From contig JACRBH010000168.1 of NCBI GenBank assembly GCA_016234535.1, forward strand, positions 1 to 64,000: a stretch of DNA of 64,000 nucleotides. The letters run 5' to 3'. A program made the position numbers and the translations under genes. The stretch is from Chloroflexota bacterium. GTDB lineage: Bacteria; Chloroflexota; Anaerolineae; Anaerolineales; Villigracilaceae. Below are positions 49,941 through 60,514 of the stretch, piece after piece; positions within the stretch are counted from its first letter, which is position 1, and the number at the start of each line of letters is the position of its first letter. Below the pieces are notes generated by a model. The model was given only the letters and a program-made list of their open reading frames with translations. It was not told the DNA's origin and did no database searches.

Positions 49941-51047
49941 TCACCCCACCACGCGAATCTCACGCGGCATATCAGACAAACAATCCGCGCCGGTTTCGGT
50001 GATGACCATATTATCTTCAATGCGCACGCCGTTGCGGCCTGTCAAATAAATACCGGGCTCCACAGTGTAAGCCATGCCGGGTTCAAGTAATTGCATATTG
50101 TCACCGCGCATATAGGGGTCTTCGTGGCCTTCCATGCCAATGCCATGACCGGTGCGATGCGTGAAATATTTTCCATAGCCAGCTTTCTCGATCACATCAC
50201 GCGCGGCTTTATCCACGTTTGCGCATGGGACGCCGGGCTTGCCAGCGGCACGTCCAGCCGCGTTTGATTCCTGCACGATGTTATGAATCCTTTGATATTC
50301 ATCCTCCACCTCACCCACTGAGAATGTGCGCGTGAGATCAGAGATATAACTTTCATACGCCGCACCCCAATCCACAACCAGAAGGTCGCCAGCTTGCAAT
50401 TTTCTTTCGGTTGGCGATGCATGCGGATTTGCTGAGTTCGGTCCCGATGAAACAATCGGAGCAAATGGAAATTCAGAGTCAGAGCCGTTCTTCAACAATT
50501 GCATCACCAACTCCGAAGCCAGCTCACGCTCGGTCAAGCCGATCTTTATCAACGGGATGGTCGCTTCGAGCGCATCCTGCGCGATCTTTACGGCGCGGCG
50601 CATGGCATCCACTTCGGCTTTATCTTTCTTCAAGCGCAGCGCAGACAAGACATTGCTCGCATCTGGAAATTCTGATTCAGGCGCGCCAGCTTTTACATGA
50701 CTGAATTCCAGCAGCCGCAGTTGACGCGGTTCGACTCCAATGCGCTTCCCATCCAACCCCAAGGCTTGGGCCGCCTTTCGAAAGGCATCGTCCCACTCTG
50801 ACGGGATTTCGCCGTACGCGAACGCCTGCACTTTATATGGGAACAGATCCACTTTGGGCAGTTCAAGTTCGGGCAATACCAATATCGGGTCCTGGCCGGG
50901 CACTACAAATAAAACAACAGGCCGTTCCATCAGGTGAAATTTGAGGCCGCTAAGATACGTCAGCGTGGGACCGGGATTCAGAATAACGGCATCCAGCCCG
51001 GACGTCAGAAGTGAAGCGGTGAGGTTGTTAAGTCGCGCAAGAGTCAT
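49941..51047 (-). CDS. M24-family Xaa-Pro peptidase
   Basis: VDWGAAYESYISDLTRTF, THRTGHGIGMEGHEDPY, GMAYTVEPGIYL. Confidence 0.92.
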   Translation of the reverse strand: MTLARLNNLTASLLTSGLDAVILNPGPTLTYLSGLKFHLMERPVVLFVVPGQDPILVLPELELPKVDLFPYKVQAFAYGEIPSEWDDAFRKAAQALGLDGKRIGVEPRQLRLLEFSHVKAGAPESEFPDASNVLSALRLKKDKAEVDAMRRAVKIAQDALEATIPLIKIGLTERELASELVMQLLKNGSDSEFPFAPIVSSGPNSANPHASPTERKLQAGDLLVVDWGAAYESYISDLTRTFSVGEVEDEYQRIHNIVQESNAAGRAAGKPGVPCANVDKAARDVIEKAGYGKYFTHRTGHGIGMEGHEDPYMRGDNMQLLEPGMAYTVEPGIYLTGRNGVRIEDNMVITETGADCLSDMPREIRVVG

Positions 51048-51056
51048 GTGAGTCTC

Positions 51057-51866
51057 CTAATCCAATTTATGGTTTTTTTTCGAGAAGGCGTATGTGATCC
51101 AATCCACAACGACGGGGAAGAGCATATCAAAAGTGGTGACGATGCGAAACCACCACGGAATGACCAGACTGCGGCGCGGGCGTTTGGCAACATCCACAAC
51201 GCGGCGCGCAACATACTCGGAAGTCATGTGAATGTTGATCCACTTTTTTATTGAGCCATAGGCTTCGTTCTTTCCAACATGCTGCCCAAACTCTGTGGCG
51301 GCGGGGCCGGGATAAATGCCGCTGACTTTGATACCCAGCGGCGCGACTTCTCGGCGGAGCGCATCTGTAAAACCACGCACGCCATGCTTGCTGGCGGAAT
51401 AACTCGTAATGAGCGGGGAGGCGATGAGACCCGCAACGGAAATCATATTGATGATGTGGCCTTCGCGGCGTTTTAGCATGTATGGCAAAACCACGCGGGT
51501 GACATGCATGAGCGCAGTCAAGTTGACCTGCACAAGCATATCGATATCGCGCACCGAAGAATGATTCTCGAACCAATCCACGCGGCCAATGCCTGCGTTA
51601 TTAAAAAGAATATCGATTTGACCATACAGATCAAGCGTGGACTTCACCATGTTATCCACATCGGCCGGGTTGATAATGTCCACTGGAATGGCAATGGCTT
51701 CGCCGCCCGCATCTTGAATTTTTGCGGCGAGGGCTTGTAACCGGTCAATGCGGCGCGCGGCCAGGACAACTTTGCAGCCTTCCTTTGCAAAGAGCAGCGC
51801 GGCATCTTCTCCAAAGCCAGAAGATGCGCCGGTGATGAGGATAACTTTGTCTTTCAAATTTTGCAT
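51057..51866 (-). CDS. Short-chain dehydrogenase/reductase
   Basis: VILITGASSGFGEDAAL, NNAGIG, SYSASKHGV; start placed at MQNLKDK. Confidence 0.9.
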   Translation of the reverse strand: MQNLKDKVILITGASSGFGEDAALLFAKEGCKVVLAARRIDRLQALAAKIQDAGGEAIAIPVDIINPADVDNMVKSTLDLYGQIDILFNNAGIGRVDWFENHSSVRDIDMLVQVNLTALMHVTRVVLPYMLKRREGHIINMISVAGLIASPLITSYSASKHGVRGFTDALRREVAPLGIKVSGIYPGPAATEFGQHVGKNEAYGSIKKWINIHMTSEYVARRVVDVAKRPRRSLVIPWWFRIVTTFDMLFPVVVDWITYAFSKKNHKLD

Positions 51867-51886
51867 GAATGAGTTATTTCCAACCA

Positions 51887-51956
51887 TGTCACCCTGAGCG
51901 GCAGCGAAGGGTCTCTACGCTAACCTAAGAGGTTCTTCGCTCCGCTCAGAACGACA
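51887..51956. repeat. Palindromic ATGTCACCCTGAGCG…CGCTCAGAACGACAT repeat
   Basis: Inverted ends; related in style to family A. Confidence 0.55.
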
Positions 51957-51971
51957 TTGAATAAAACAAAA

Positions 51972-52009
51972 AAGGTGACGCGAGTAATTTTATCACCCGC
52001 GTCACCTTG
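51972..52009. terminator. Terminator-like hairpin
   Basis: AAGGTGACGCG…CGCGTCACCTT. Confidence 0.6.
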
Positions 52010-52167
52010 AAGTATAATTTCAACTAGAAGGGAAATCAATCATGTATCAACAACCGATACAGACACTCTCTTTTTAGTAGCTATAAATTAAATTATTCGC
52101 TCCCGCCTCCAAGCTTCGTCTTCTAATGCAATTAACTCCCATAACAAAACCATGAGGTAAAGGACAA

Positions 52168-53226
52168 ATGCAAAAAAGAAACGATATTCTAATATTAAGC
52201 CTTCTGATAATAATGGCCATCACCGCCTGTCAAAGTAGTGCAACAGCCGCGCCATTTCCAACGCCAACTCCCACGGCACCCGCTTCCATTCAGCAAAAGA
52301 AAGCAGCCATTCTTCAAGAGATTACTGCACTTGTAGATCAATACAATGCCTTCCTTGAAAAGGAAAAACAAACAGGAAATTTCGTTACCTTTGAACTCCC
52401 TGATGGCAGTGAAGGATTTCTACTCACAAACGAATCTCTGAAACGTGCCCAGCAAAAAGAAACGGAAGTACGGAACAAAATTGCCGAACTCAATGAGGCG
52501 TATTATCAGTTGGCTTCCCAGGAAAATTCAAAGGGAGCATACCCAAATCCACAATATGCCGCCACCCGTGAATTCCGAATAGCGATGGGCGAATACTCTG
52601 GCCCTACCAAGGAAGAATGGGAAAACGGAACATACGTTTCGATCTATTCAGCAGACAGCGGCGGTTATCCAAAGGTGGCAATTGGCGACCTGTATCTCAT
52701 AGTGAAAGAGAGCGAGATACTCAACGCCACGGCTCAAGCCAAATATGAGGAACACCTAGATTCACTACCTGTGCCTGAAAATATAATTCAAGCCATCCAA
52801 AGAATAGAAGGGAAGGAAAGCCACGTCAAAGTGGGATATTCGTCGGGCTTTTCAGATCCAAGTCTGCCAGGCTTGGTCCTCAACACATACCAAACCGAAA
52901 CTAGATACTACGCCTTTGATGATCAGATCAGCCAGATCATTGCTATCAATCCCGTAGAAATGCCATCAGATAGTGAACCTATCTCGATAGAGGAATTGGA
53001 GAAAATAGCGCGAAACCTGGTGGCTCGGGCTTCTCCCGGCATAAACCTGGACGCGCTTACCCCCGACCACGGAGAGAAACGCGCAGGGAATATTGCAAAC
53101 CTTTTCTTCCGTTGGATCGACATCAGCAAAATGCTTAGCAACGGGAACCATCCATACATTCAGATAGGGTTGACAGGAAAAGGAGAACTGCTCAATTACA
53201 TCAACCTCATCCCACTGGCGAGATAA
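52168..53226 (+). CDS. Lipoprotein of unknown function
   Basis: Lipobox IIMAITACQSS; no recognised domain. Confidence 0.75.
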   Translation: MQKRNDILILSLLIIMAITACQSSATAAPFPTPTPTAPASIQQKKAAILQEITALVDQYNAFLEKEKQTGNFVTFELPDGSEGFLLTNESLKRAQQKETEVRNKIAELNEAYYQLASQENSKGAYPNPQYAATREFRIAMGEYSGPTKEEWENGTYVSIYSADSGGYPKVAIGDLYLIVKESEILNATAQAKYEEHLDSLPVPENIIQAIQRIEGKESHVKVGYSSGFSDPSLPGLVLNTYQTETRYYAFDDQISQIIAINPVEMPSDSEPISIEELEKIARNLVARASPGINLDALTPDHGEKRAGNIANLFFRWIDISKMLSNGNHPYIQIGLTGKGELLNYINLIPLAR

Positions 53227-53238
53227 AAAATAAAAAAA

Positions 53239-53269
53239 AACGGCGTCCCCAAAAGAGGTTGCCGTTTTT
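53239..53269. terminator. Terminator-like hairpin
   Basis: AACGGCGTCCCCAAAAGAGGTTGCCGTTTTT. Confidence 0.5.
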
Positions 53270-53277
53270 GCTTTTAA

Positions 53278-55752
53278 CTATTCATCACCCGCATCATCTC
53301 TTACATGTTTCTTCGGCCTCGGCGGCTCGACTGTGACCTTATCTGAAAGCGCAATTGCGAGAACATCATCCATGTGTTTGATGGGGATGATCTTCAACTC
53401 AGATCTGGCAGTCTTGGGAAGTTCCACCAGATCCTTCATATTCTTTTCTGGAAGAAGCACGGTCTTCAAGCCCGCACGATGCGCGGCGAGGACTTTCTCA
53501 CGCACGCCGCCAATTGGGAGCACACGTCCGCGCAGGGTGATCTCGCCGGTCATGCCCACGTGACGTAACACTGCCCGTCCCGTCAGCGCAGAGATGATGG
53601 CTGTCGCCATGGTAATGCCAGCCGAAGGGCCATCCTTGGGAATTCCGCCTTCGGGCATGTGGACGTGAATATCCAAACGATCAAAGATATCCAGGTCAAT
53701 GTTCAATGAAGCAGCGCGTGACTTGATATACGTCAACGCAGCCTGACCTGATTCCTGCATCACTTCGCCCATCTGACCGGTCATCTGCATAATACCTTTG
53801 CCTTCGATGATGGCAACTTCCACAGACATGATCTCGCCGCCTGTTTCAGTCCACGCGAGGCTGGTGGCAACGCCAACTTCATCGGTACGTTCCGCTTCAG
53901 ATTGAAAGACTTGCTGCGGGCCAAGCAACTTTTCGATCATGTCCGCTGCAATGGAAATCGGATACTTCTTCCCCTCCGCTTTCAGGCGCGCAACTTTTCG
54001 GCTCACCCGTCCGATCTCACGCTCCAGATTACGCACACCCGCTTCATAAGTATATTCACGGATAATACGTTGCAATGCGGCAGGTTCAAAGGCCATGCCG
54101 AGATTGTCAATTCCATTCTCTTCGATCTGGCGCGGAATGAGATAGCGGTTTGCGATCTCCATCTTTTCTTCTTCAATGTAGCCGGGGAACTCGATCACTT
54201 CCATGCGATCCAACAATGGCGACGGAATGTTTGCCAATGAATTAGCTGTGGTCACAAACATCACCTTGGAAAGATCGAAAGGCAATTCCAGGTAGTGGTC
54301 ACTAAAAGCAAAGTTCTGCTCCGGGTCGAGCACCTCAAGCATGGCCGAGGCGGGATCGCCTCTAAAGTCAGAATACAGCTTGTCGATTTCATCCAGCATA
54401 AAGAGCGGATTCGCTGTGCCGGCGCGCTTCATCGTTTGCAGAATGCGCCCCGGCAGAGCGCCGATGTATGTGCGGCGATGTCCACGGATCTCGGCTTCGT
54501 CACGCACGCCGCCGAGAGAGACGCGCACGAACTTGCGTCCCAACGCATCCGCGATGGAACGGCCTAACGAAGTCTTGCCGACTCCGGGCGGCCCAACAAA
54601 ACAAAGTATCGGCTGACGTTCCTTCTTCGGTTTGAGCGAACGCACCGCAATATATTCGAGAATTCTTTCCTTGGCTTTCTTCAAGCCATAATGATCGCGT
54701 TCCAAAATCTTCGCAGCATTCTTTACATCCAAATTATCGGGCGACGAATTGCTCCAGGGCAGGTCAACGATCCAATCAATGTATGTGCGGATCATCCCCA
54801 CTTCAGGAGACATCGGCGGCATTTGATTCAAGCGTTCCAATTCCTTGAGCGCAACAGCTTTTGCTTCTTCTGGAAGATTGGCGGCATCCACTTTTTTCTT
54901 TAGATCAGAAGCATCGCGGGTAAAAATATCACCTTCGCCCAATTCCGTTTGGATCTGCTTCATCTGTTCGCGCAGATAAAACTCGCGTTGACTCTTGTCC
55001 ACTTCATTCTGAACGCGCGAATGGATCTCATCTTCCAGTTCGAGCACATCCACTTCCTGCGCCAACAAATTATTCAACATGCCCAAACGCGCTTTGGGGT
55101 CTAGGATCATCAGCAAGCGCAGTTTCGATTCGTATGTAAACGAAAGCGAGGTGGAGATCATATCTGAAAGCCAGCCTGGTTCCGAAATGTTCAAGGCGAA
55201 TAAATGCGCTTCTTCGGGAATGGAGCGATCCAATTGCACACAGCGCTCGAACAGACTCAACGCGGAACGCATCAACGCTTGAGTTTGCCGGTCTGCAACT
55301 TGCGGTTCATTGATGACGCGCGCGCGCACTTTTAGATAAGGCTTCGTGCGAATAAACTCAACGATCTCAACCCGCTTGCGTCCCTGCACCAGCGCGGAGC
55401 GTGAACCATCGGGCATGTTCAACAAACGCCCAACCGCCATCTCGACACCGATCGGCAAAAAGTCATCCACGCCGGGTTCATCGAGTTCGGAATCTTTTTG
55501 TGTGAGTCCGATCACAGTTTGTTCCTTGCGCTGCGCTTCTTGCACAGCCAGCAATGAAGCCTCGCGCCCGACAAAGATCGGCGAAACCATGCGCGGGAAA
55601 ATGACCATATCGCGCAATGGCAGCACCACGGCCTCGATCAAACCGTCAGCGTTCGGCTCCATATTCGGAACACGATACAGCTCCTCGGTCCGCTGTGACA
55701 GCGTGAGGTCAAAATTATCTTCTTCTTCGTTCCAATCAGATTGATGATTCAT
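53278..55752 (-). CDS. lon: ATP-dependent protease La
   Basis: [46 protein letters not shown]; catalytic [15 protein letters not shown]. Confidence 0.97.
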   Translation of the reverse strand: MNHQSDWNEEEDNFDLTLSQRTEELYRVPNMEPNADGLIEAVVLPLRDMVIFPRMVSPIFVGREASLLAVQEAQRKEQTVIGLTQKDSELDEPGVDDFLPIGVEMAVGRLLNMPDGSRSALVQGRKRVEIVEFIRTKPYLKVRARVINEPQVADRQTQALMRSALSLFERCVQLDRSIPEEAHLFALNISEPGWLSDMISTSLSFTYESKLRLLMILDPKARLGMLNNLLAQEVDVLELEDEIHSRVQNEVDKSQREFYLREQMKQIQTELGEGDIFTRDASDLKKKVDAANLPEEAKAVALKELERLNQMPPMSPEVGMIRTYIDWIVDLPWSNSSPDNLDVKNAAKILERDHYGLKKAKERILEYIAVRSLKPKKERQPILCFVGPPGVGKTSLGRSIADALGRKFVRVSLGGVRDEAEIRGHRRTYIGALPGRILQTMKRAGTANPLFMLDEIDKLYSDFRGDPASAMLEVLDPEQNFAFSDHYLELPFDLSKVMFVTTANSLANIPSPLLDRMEVIEFPGYIEEEKMEIANRYLIPRQIEENGIDNLGMAFEPAALQRIIREYTYEAGVRNLEREIGRVSRKVARLKAEGKKYPISIAADMIEKLLGPQQVFQSEAERTDEVGVATSLAWTETGGEIMSVEVAIIEGKGIMQMTGQMGEVMQESGQAALTYIKSRAASLNIDLDIFDRLDIHVHMPEGGIPKDGPSAGITMATAIISALTGRAVLRHVGMTGEITLRGRVLPIGGVREKVLAAHRAGLKTVLLPEKNMKDLVELPKTARSELKIIPIKHMDDVLAIALSDKVTVEPPRPKKHVRDDAGDE

Positions 55753-57077
55753 TTATTTTTCCATGCAGACATGACTTCCGCTGTGACGAACATACTTCCA
55801 GCGGATAAGACAATGCTACCATCTTTTGATGACAATTCCAGCGCCCGCGCCAATGCGGATTTGACAGGAGTAACCGCTTCCGACTCCGCCCCAGCCTGCT
55901 CGGCCAACTGTTGAATTTTCTCCACTTCCAGCGCGCGCGGATGATCGGCGCGCGTGATGATAATTTTCTTGATCTTCGATTTCAACTCCGCAAACATGCC
56001 GGGAATATTTTTATCCTCTGATGCGCCAAAGATCAGATAAACTTTTCTGCCGGGGAAATATGTTTCAAGAGTCTCGCTCAACTTCGCGAACGAATCCTGA
56101 TTATGCGCCGAGTCAAAGATCACAGGCGGATCGCGCCGCGCGATTTCAAAGCGGGCGCGCCATTGTACTTGAGAAAAGCCTTTTTGTATCTGTTCGTCAG
56201 AAATTGGAATTCCGCTGACCTTTAAGGCTGTGTAAGCAGTAGCGGCGTTTTCCACTTGGTGGTTGCCCAGTAAGGGAATTCGTAATTTGACGATAGACGA
56301 TTGACCGTTGACCGTCCATCGTCCGCCGTCCACGGTCAGTCTTTGCCCCTCCAATGACGACTCAATCAACTCAAACTTTACGTCGCGCCCGACAAGGGTT
56401 AAATCTGAATTTTTTAGCTTGGCTACGCGCTCCAACACTGTAAGAGCTTCTTCCTTTTGCGGGGATGAAACCACGGGCACACCATCTTTGATGATGCCAG
56501 CCTTCTCGCCGGCGATCAATGTCAATGTGTTTCCAAGCACGGCGGTATGGTCATACGAAAGTGATGTGATGACCGAAACCTTCGGCGTGACGATGTTGGT
56601 CGCGTCCAGCCGCCCGCCGAGTCCCACTTCAAACACCGCCGCGTTGACTCCGTATTTTCCAAACGCCAGGAATGCCAAAGCGGTGGTAATTTCAAACGTG
56701 GTCAGGAACGGAACACGCGACACGGCGGGTTTTATCTCTTCCACCAACTCAGCCAATTGCTCATGCGAGATCGGCTCACCGTTGATTTGAATCCGCTCTG
56801 TGTAATCCAGCAAATGCGGCGAGGTATATAACCCAACTTTATAACCTGCAACCTGCAACCCTGATGCACACATCGCGGAAGTGGAGCCTTTGCCCTTCGT
56901 CCCCGCTACATGGATGATGGGATACTTACTCTGCGGGTTGCCCAAAGACTCCATCAGCGCGAACATGCGGTCGAGGTTGAAATCCGCCTTGGCAAGTTCG
57001 GAGGAATGTTTAAGGCTATAATCCACGAAAGAATAAAGGTAATCGAGGGCGTTGTTGTATGCGGTTTCAGTGTCCAT
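55749..57077 (-). CDS. folC: Folylpolyglutamate synthase/dihydrofolate synthase
   Basis: HVAGTKGKGSTSAMCASGL, GLGGRLDATN, SYDHTAVLGNTL; start placed at MDTETAYN; ATGA overlap with lon. Confidence 0.92.
   Translation of the reverse strand: MDTETAYNNALDYLYSFVDYSLKHSSELAKADFNLDRMFALMESLGNPQSKYPIIHVAGTKGKGSTSAMCASGLQVAGYKVGLYTSPHLLDYTERIQINGEPISHEQLAELVEEIKPAVSRVPFLTTFEITTALAFLAFGKYGVNAAVFEVGLGGRLDATNIVTPKVSVITSLSYDHTAVLGNTLTLIAGEKAGIIKDGVPVVSSPQKEEALTVLERVAKLKNSDLTLVGRDVKFELIESSLEGQRLTVDGGRWTVNGQSSIVKLRIPLLGNHQVENAATAYTALKVSGIPISDEQIQKGFSQVQWRARFEIARRDPPVIFDSAHNQDSFAKLSETLETYFPGRKVYLIFGASEDKNIPGMFAELKSKIKKIIITRADHPRALEVEKIQQLAEQAGAESEAVTPVKSALARALELSSKDGSIVLSAGSMFVTAEVMSAWKNK
56290..56338. repeat. 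Family D repeat embedded in frame in folC
   Basis: ACGATAGACGATTGACCGTTGACCGTCCATCGTCCGCCGTCCACGGTCA encoding (minus) LTVDGGRWTVNGQSSIV. Confidence 0.7.
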
Positions 57078-57188
57078 AAATGGGATTGTAATCGGCGGGT
57101 AGGTCAAGTGCAAGAGGATATTATTCTTTATGCAAGAAAAGCATAAATCCTATTGATAGAAATTCTCTTTTACCAACAGGGTAGTTGA

Positions 57189-59300
57189 CTAAGATGGCGT
57201 TTCAGCCTTTTTAGGATCAAAAGGTATTTGAATAATTAATGGCCGTTGACTTCTGATACCTTTTCCAAAAACTATAGCATGCAATTGAGGCAAATTGGGG
57301 ATTATAGAAACATAAGATGACCCATATACATTACTTAGAAAATTTAAACTTGTATCATCAAAACAATTAAAACTAATAACCGTATTGCACTGAGTAAGAA
57401 TTGATTTACTAACCGTGGCTGTGCGCTGAGCAACAACTAATAACCCTACTCCATACTTTCTTCCCTGCAACGCGATTTGAGCAATCTTTCCAACCAACCC
57501 TCGAGAGTCATAATCACCAAGACCCATAGTGCTAGGCTCTGGCATTACGGTATGTGCTTCATCAACTACTATTAATACTTTGGGCGCTTTTCCTATATTA
57601 TCTTTTGCGTAATTCAACAAACAAGTCAAATACATCTCTGTGATGAACAAAGTAGCTTTTGAGTTAGATATTTCTTCGAGAGTAATAATACCAATTCTAT
57701 TATTATCATCAACTGTAGTTAAGAACTCCTGAATTGCCTTTTGAACATCTTCTCTTATTTTTTTAGCAAAGCCTTCCAAAGCCTTTTTTTCAGCTCCTGC
57801 GCCATAAGTGCCCGTCTCAACATCAAACAGTTTTTTATTTAATTCTGTTACATTTTCAGCCGACAAAGAAAGATTTTTAGGAGCAAGATCGCTTAGACGA
57901 GCTTCAAATCTAGCTGTTAAGTCGATACTAAGGACTTTCAATCCTTTATCAACTGAATGACGAATTAAATCAAACGCTAATTCTGTTTTTCCTGAACCTG
58001 TAACTCCCAATATCGCTGTATGATGATCCATGTTTTTAAGAAAAGGTCCAGCAACCTTTAACTCCGTACCAGGTAAATTTCCATAAACAAAATCATTATC
58101 TTGCGAAATATCTATACCCTCACCAAAAGATTCGTTTTCTGCAAAAACAGGCGTGTTCATTCTTGGAACCCAAGGATGTTTCAGGAATCCTTGTTTTTCA
58201 TCCATTATCCCCAATTGCGTAGCGCTACCAAGTTGAAATCCGTGACGATTGGATTGAAAAACTTCTTCTTCAGTACTACCGCTCGTAATCTGATAATACA
58301 CACGCTTTCCACCAATCTCACACCAAACTAGCAATCCTTCCCAACATACTTTGGGATCCCAAATTTCAAATTTGACTTCTGCTATCGTAGATTTTTCAAC
58401 AATAAATCCAACCAATTTTGATTTAGAACCACCCCCAAGTGCTTCCGAAATTTCAGCATCGGCAACACTTGCAGACTGATCTGCATCATACATAAACCCA
58501 TCTGTAAGTCCTTCAAGTTTGTCTTTATATTCTTTTACAACCAATCCAGTTCCAACTAACTCAGCACCTTGAGGTTCATAAAAGAGGGGCAAAATTAAGC
58601 TTTGCTTTCCATCCACTTGTTGAAATATTTTTATTGATTCATTTGTCCATTTGGTGCTAGATTGAATTGTGACACGAACTATATTCGGCCAGTCTGTACG
58701 CATCACATGACCTACAGGCTGACGTCGAGTTTTTTGAAATGATAATCTGGATAGTAGCTGAGGTAATCTAAGAGGCCAAATAACGACGAAAATACCCCAA
58801 AATAAAACCAACATAACTGTTTGTAAAGATTGCACGCCTTTGAAAGAAAAAACCGCATATAAAAACACTACTGAATAAAGAACTCTTGCCTGTCCCAAAA
58901 CAATGGCTGGTTGGTAACATAATTCTGCTAGTCTTATAAGTTTTGGATTCTGAACTTCAAATGAATATATCGCCGTTGTCGTTATTGACAGAAAAAACAC
59001 AAATATTAGATATGAGAACATTGCCCACCAGAACACTTTAGGTGCAACATCATACACGCCCATTAATGTAATTACCCCCATCAATGAATTAACCATTGAA
59101 TCGGCAGGCTTTGTATAATATTTTTCCAACAATGCAATCCCAATAACAATTAACAAAAGAGCATTTTGAAATATCAAAGCGTCTTGTGAATCTCGTGGGA
59201 TAATAGAACCTGTAAAAAGATAGGATAAGCCTGATATAACTATAGTAGAAGACAATAAAATAATTACTCTTACCCAAGGTGCAATATAGTCTTTATTCAT
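57189..59300 (-). CDS. Membrane-anchored HerA/DUF87-type ATPase
   Basis: N-terminal TM helices; TAILGVTGSGKTELAFDLI Walker A; KVLIVVDEAHTVMPE Walker B; AQRTATVSKSILTQCNTVISF. Confidence 0.8.
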   Translation of the reverse strand: MNKDYIAPWVRVIILLSSTIVISGLSYLFTGSIIPRDSQDALIFQNALLLIVIGIALLEKYYTKPADSMVNSLMGVITLMGVYDVAPKVFWWAMFSYLIFVFFLSITTTAIYSFEVQNPKLIRLAELCYQPAIVLGQARVLYSVVFLYAVFSFKGVQSLQTVMLVLFWGIFVVIWPLRLPQLLSRLSFQKTRRQPVGHVMRTDWPNIVRVTIQSSTKWTNESIKIFQQVDGKQSLILPLFYEPQGAELVGTGLVVKEYKDKLEGLTDGFMYDADQSASVADAEISEALGGGSKSKLVGFIVEKSTIAEVKFEIWDPKVCWEGLLVWCEIGGKRVYYQITSGSTEEEVFQSNRHGFQLGSATQLGIMDEKQGFLKHPWVPRMNTPVFAENESFGEGIDISQDNDFVYGNLPGTELKVAGPFLKNMDHHTAILGVTGSGKTELAFDLIRHSVDKGLKVLSIDLTARFEARLSDLAPKNLSLSAENVTELNKKLFDVETGTYGAGAEKKALEGFAKKIREDVQKAIQEFLTTVDDNNRIGIITLEEISNSKATLFITEMYLTCLLNYAKDNIGKAPKVLIVVDEAHTVMPEPSTMGLGDYDSRGLVGKIAQIALQGRKYGVGLLVVAQRTATVSKSILTQCNTVISFNCFDDTSLNFLSNVYGSSYVSIIPNLPQLHAIVFGKGIRSQRPLIIQIPFDPKKAETPS

Positions 59301-59374
59301 AACAACCTCCCAAAATTCATTCTATAGCTCAATTATGCCAATAATATCATTAGTTTACTTAGGGACATAACTAA

Positions 59375-59461
59375 ATGACAGTTGCCACCCTCACCATCCA
59401 CCTGCACCTCCCCACTTGCTCGCTGACGCAGTCCCTCAAAGAAAAGCGCGGATATGATTAA
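59375..59461 (+). pseudogene. Truncated 5' copy 1 of DUF503/YlxP-like gene (MTVATLTIHLHLPTCSLTQSLKEKRGYD*)
   Basis: Same start region as DUF503 at 61259; ATG start, stops after 28 codons. Confidence 0.85.
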
Positions 59462-59505
59462 TTCCTCTGTTGTATAATAAATCCAATGGAAAGCAAAGGT
59501 GTTGT

Positions 59506-60000
59506 ATGAAACAAAAGCCATCCCCACAACAAGTGAATGAGCGCATTGTTCAGCTTGAAAGTGAAATCCAGCGTTCGCAAAGCGAACTGGCTGTTCTACG
59601 TTCCCAAAAGCTGGTGGACGCACTTTTGAAGGCAGATGCATCCCCGCTACGCGAAAACCACACAGTTGTCCGCACCGAACAAGGGTTGACCGTCAAAGGC
59701 ACCCGCCTCACGCTGTATTACATCATGGATTCCATAAAAGAAAATAACTCCCTGAAAAACATCCGCGACATTTACGAGTTGACCGACGAGGAAATGCTGG
59801 ATATTCTCGATTACATCCACTTGCACAAAGAGGAAGTGGAAAAGGAATACCAGGAAGTTCTACAATCTGCAGAACGCAACCGCAAATACTGGGAAGAACA
59901 CAACCGTGAAGTAATGAAAAAAACCTATCAACAACGGGAAACTGTCCGCGCGAAGTTGAGAGAATGGCGGGAACAATATCACGCGGAAAACAAACCATGA
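59506..60000 (+). CDS. DUF433-like antitoxin-type protein
   Basis: TVVRTEQGLTVKGTRLTLYYIMDSIKENNSLKNIRDIYELTDEEMLDILDYIHLH; start placed at MKQKPSPQQ. Confidence 0.7.
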   Translation: MKQKPSPQQVNERIVQLESEIQRSQSELAVLRSQKLVDALLKADASPLRENHTVVRTEQGLTVKGTRLTLYYIMDSIKENNSLKNIRDIYELTDEEMLDILDYIHLHKEEVEKEYQEVLQSAERNRKYWEEHNREVMKKTYQQRETVRAKLREWREQYHAENKP

Positions 60001-60389
60001 AAGTTCTTCTTGACCATCACATGAAAAAGCAGGGAATATTGCTCTGGGCAACCATGGGAAGTGAAGGCTGGCTCAAATTGCTGGACATCCCCATGCTAAC
60101 CTTCGATGATGTGGGACTTCCGATCAACAGCAACGACCGTGAAGTTTGGCGTTTTGCACAAACACAGCAATTGATTCTTCTCACGGGAAACCGAAATAAG
60201 GATGGCGCAGATTCACTGGAACAAACCATTCAAGATGAAAACACGCCAAATTCGCTTCCCGTAGTCACGATCGGAATCGTAGACCGCCTAGAAGAAAGCG
60301 TATATCGAGAACAATGCGCCGAGCGGCTTGTGGAAATCATTTTGAACATCGAAAACTATCTTGGCATTGGGCGGATTTACATCCCATAA
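59997..60389 (+). CDS. PIN-like/DUF5615-like toxin candidate
   Basis: MKVLLDHHMKKQG…FAQTQQLILLTGNRNKDGADSLE; ATGA overlap with DUF433-like ORF. Confidence 0.65.
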   Translation: MKVLLDHHMKKQGILLWATMGSEGWLKLLDIPMLTFDDVGLPINSNDREVWRFAQTQQLILLTGNRNKDGADSLEQTIQDENTPNSLPVVTIGIVDRLEESVYREQCAERLVEIILNIENYLGIGRIYIP

Positions 60390-60409
60390 AATCCAAAGCA
60401 TAAAATTCC

Positions 60410-60490
60410 CTTGCTCGCCACCCTCACCATCCACCTGCACCTGCCTACTTGCGCTTCCCTCAAAGAAAAGCGCAATGATTTGATTTTGTT
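60410..60490 (+). pseudogene. Truncated 5' copy 2 of DUF503/YlxP-like gene (LATLTIHLHLPTCASLKEKRNDLILF*)
   Basis: TTGCTCGCCACCCTCACCATCCACCTGCACCTGCCTACTTGCGCTTCCCTCAAAGAAAAGCGC, near-identical to copy 3. Confidence 0.85.
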
Positions 60491-60514
60491 TTGATGTAAA
60501 ATAAATCACTTGCC

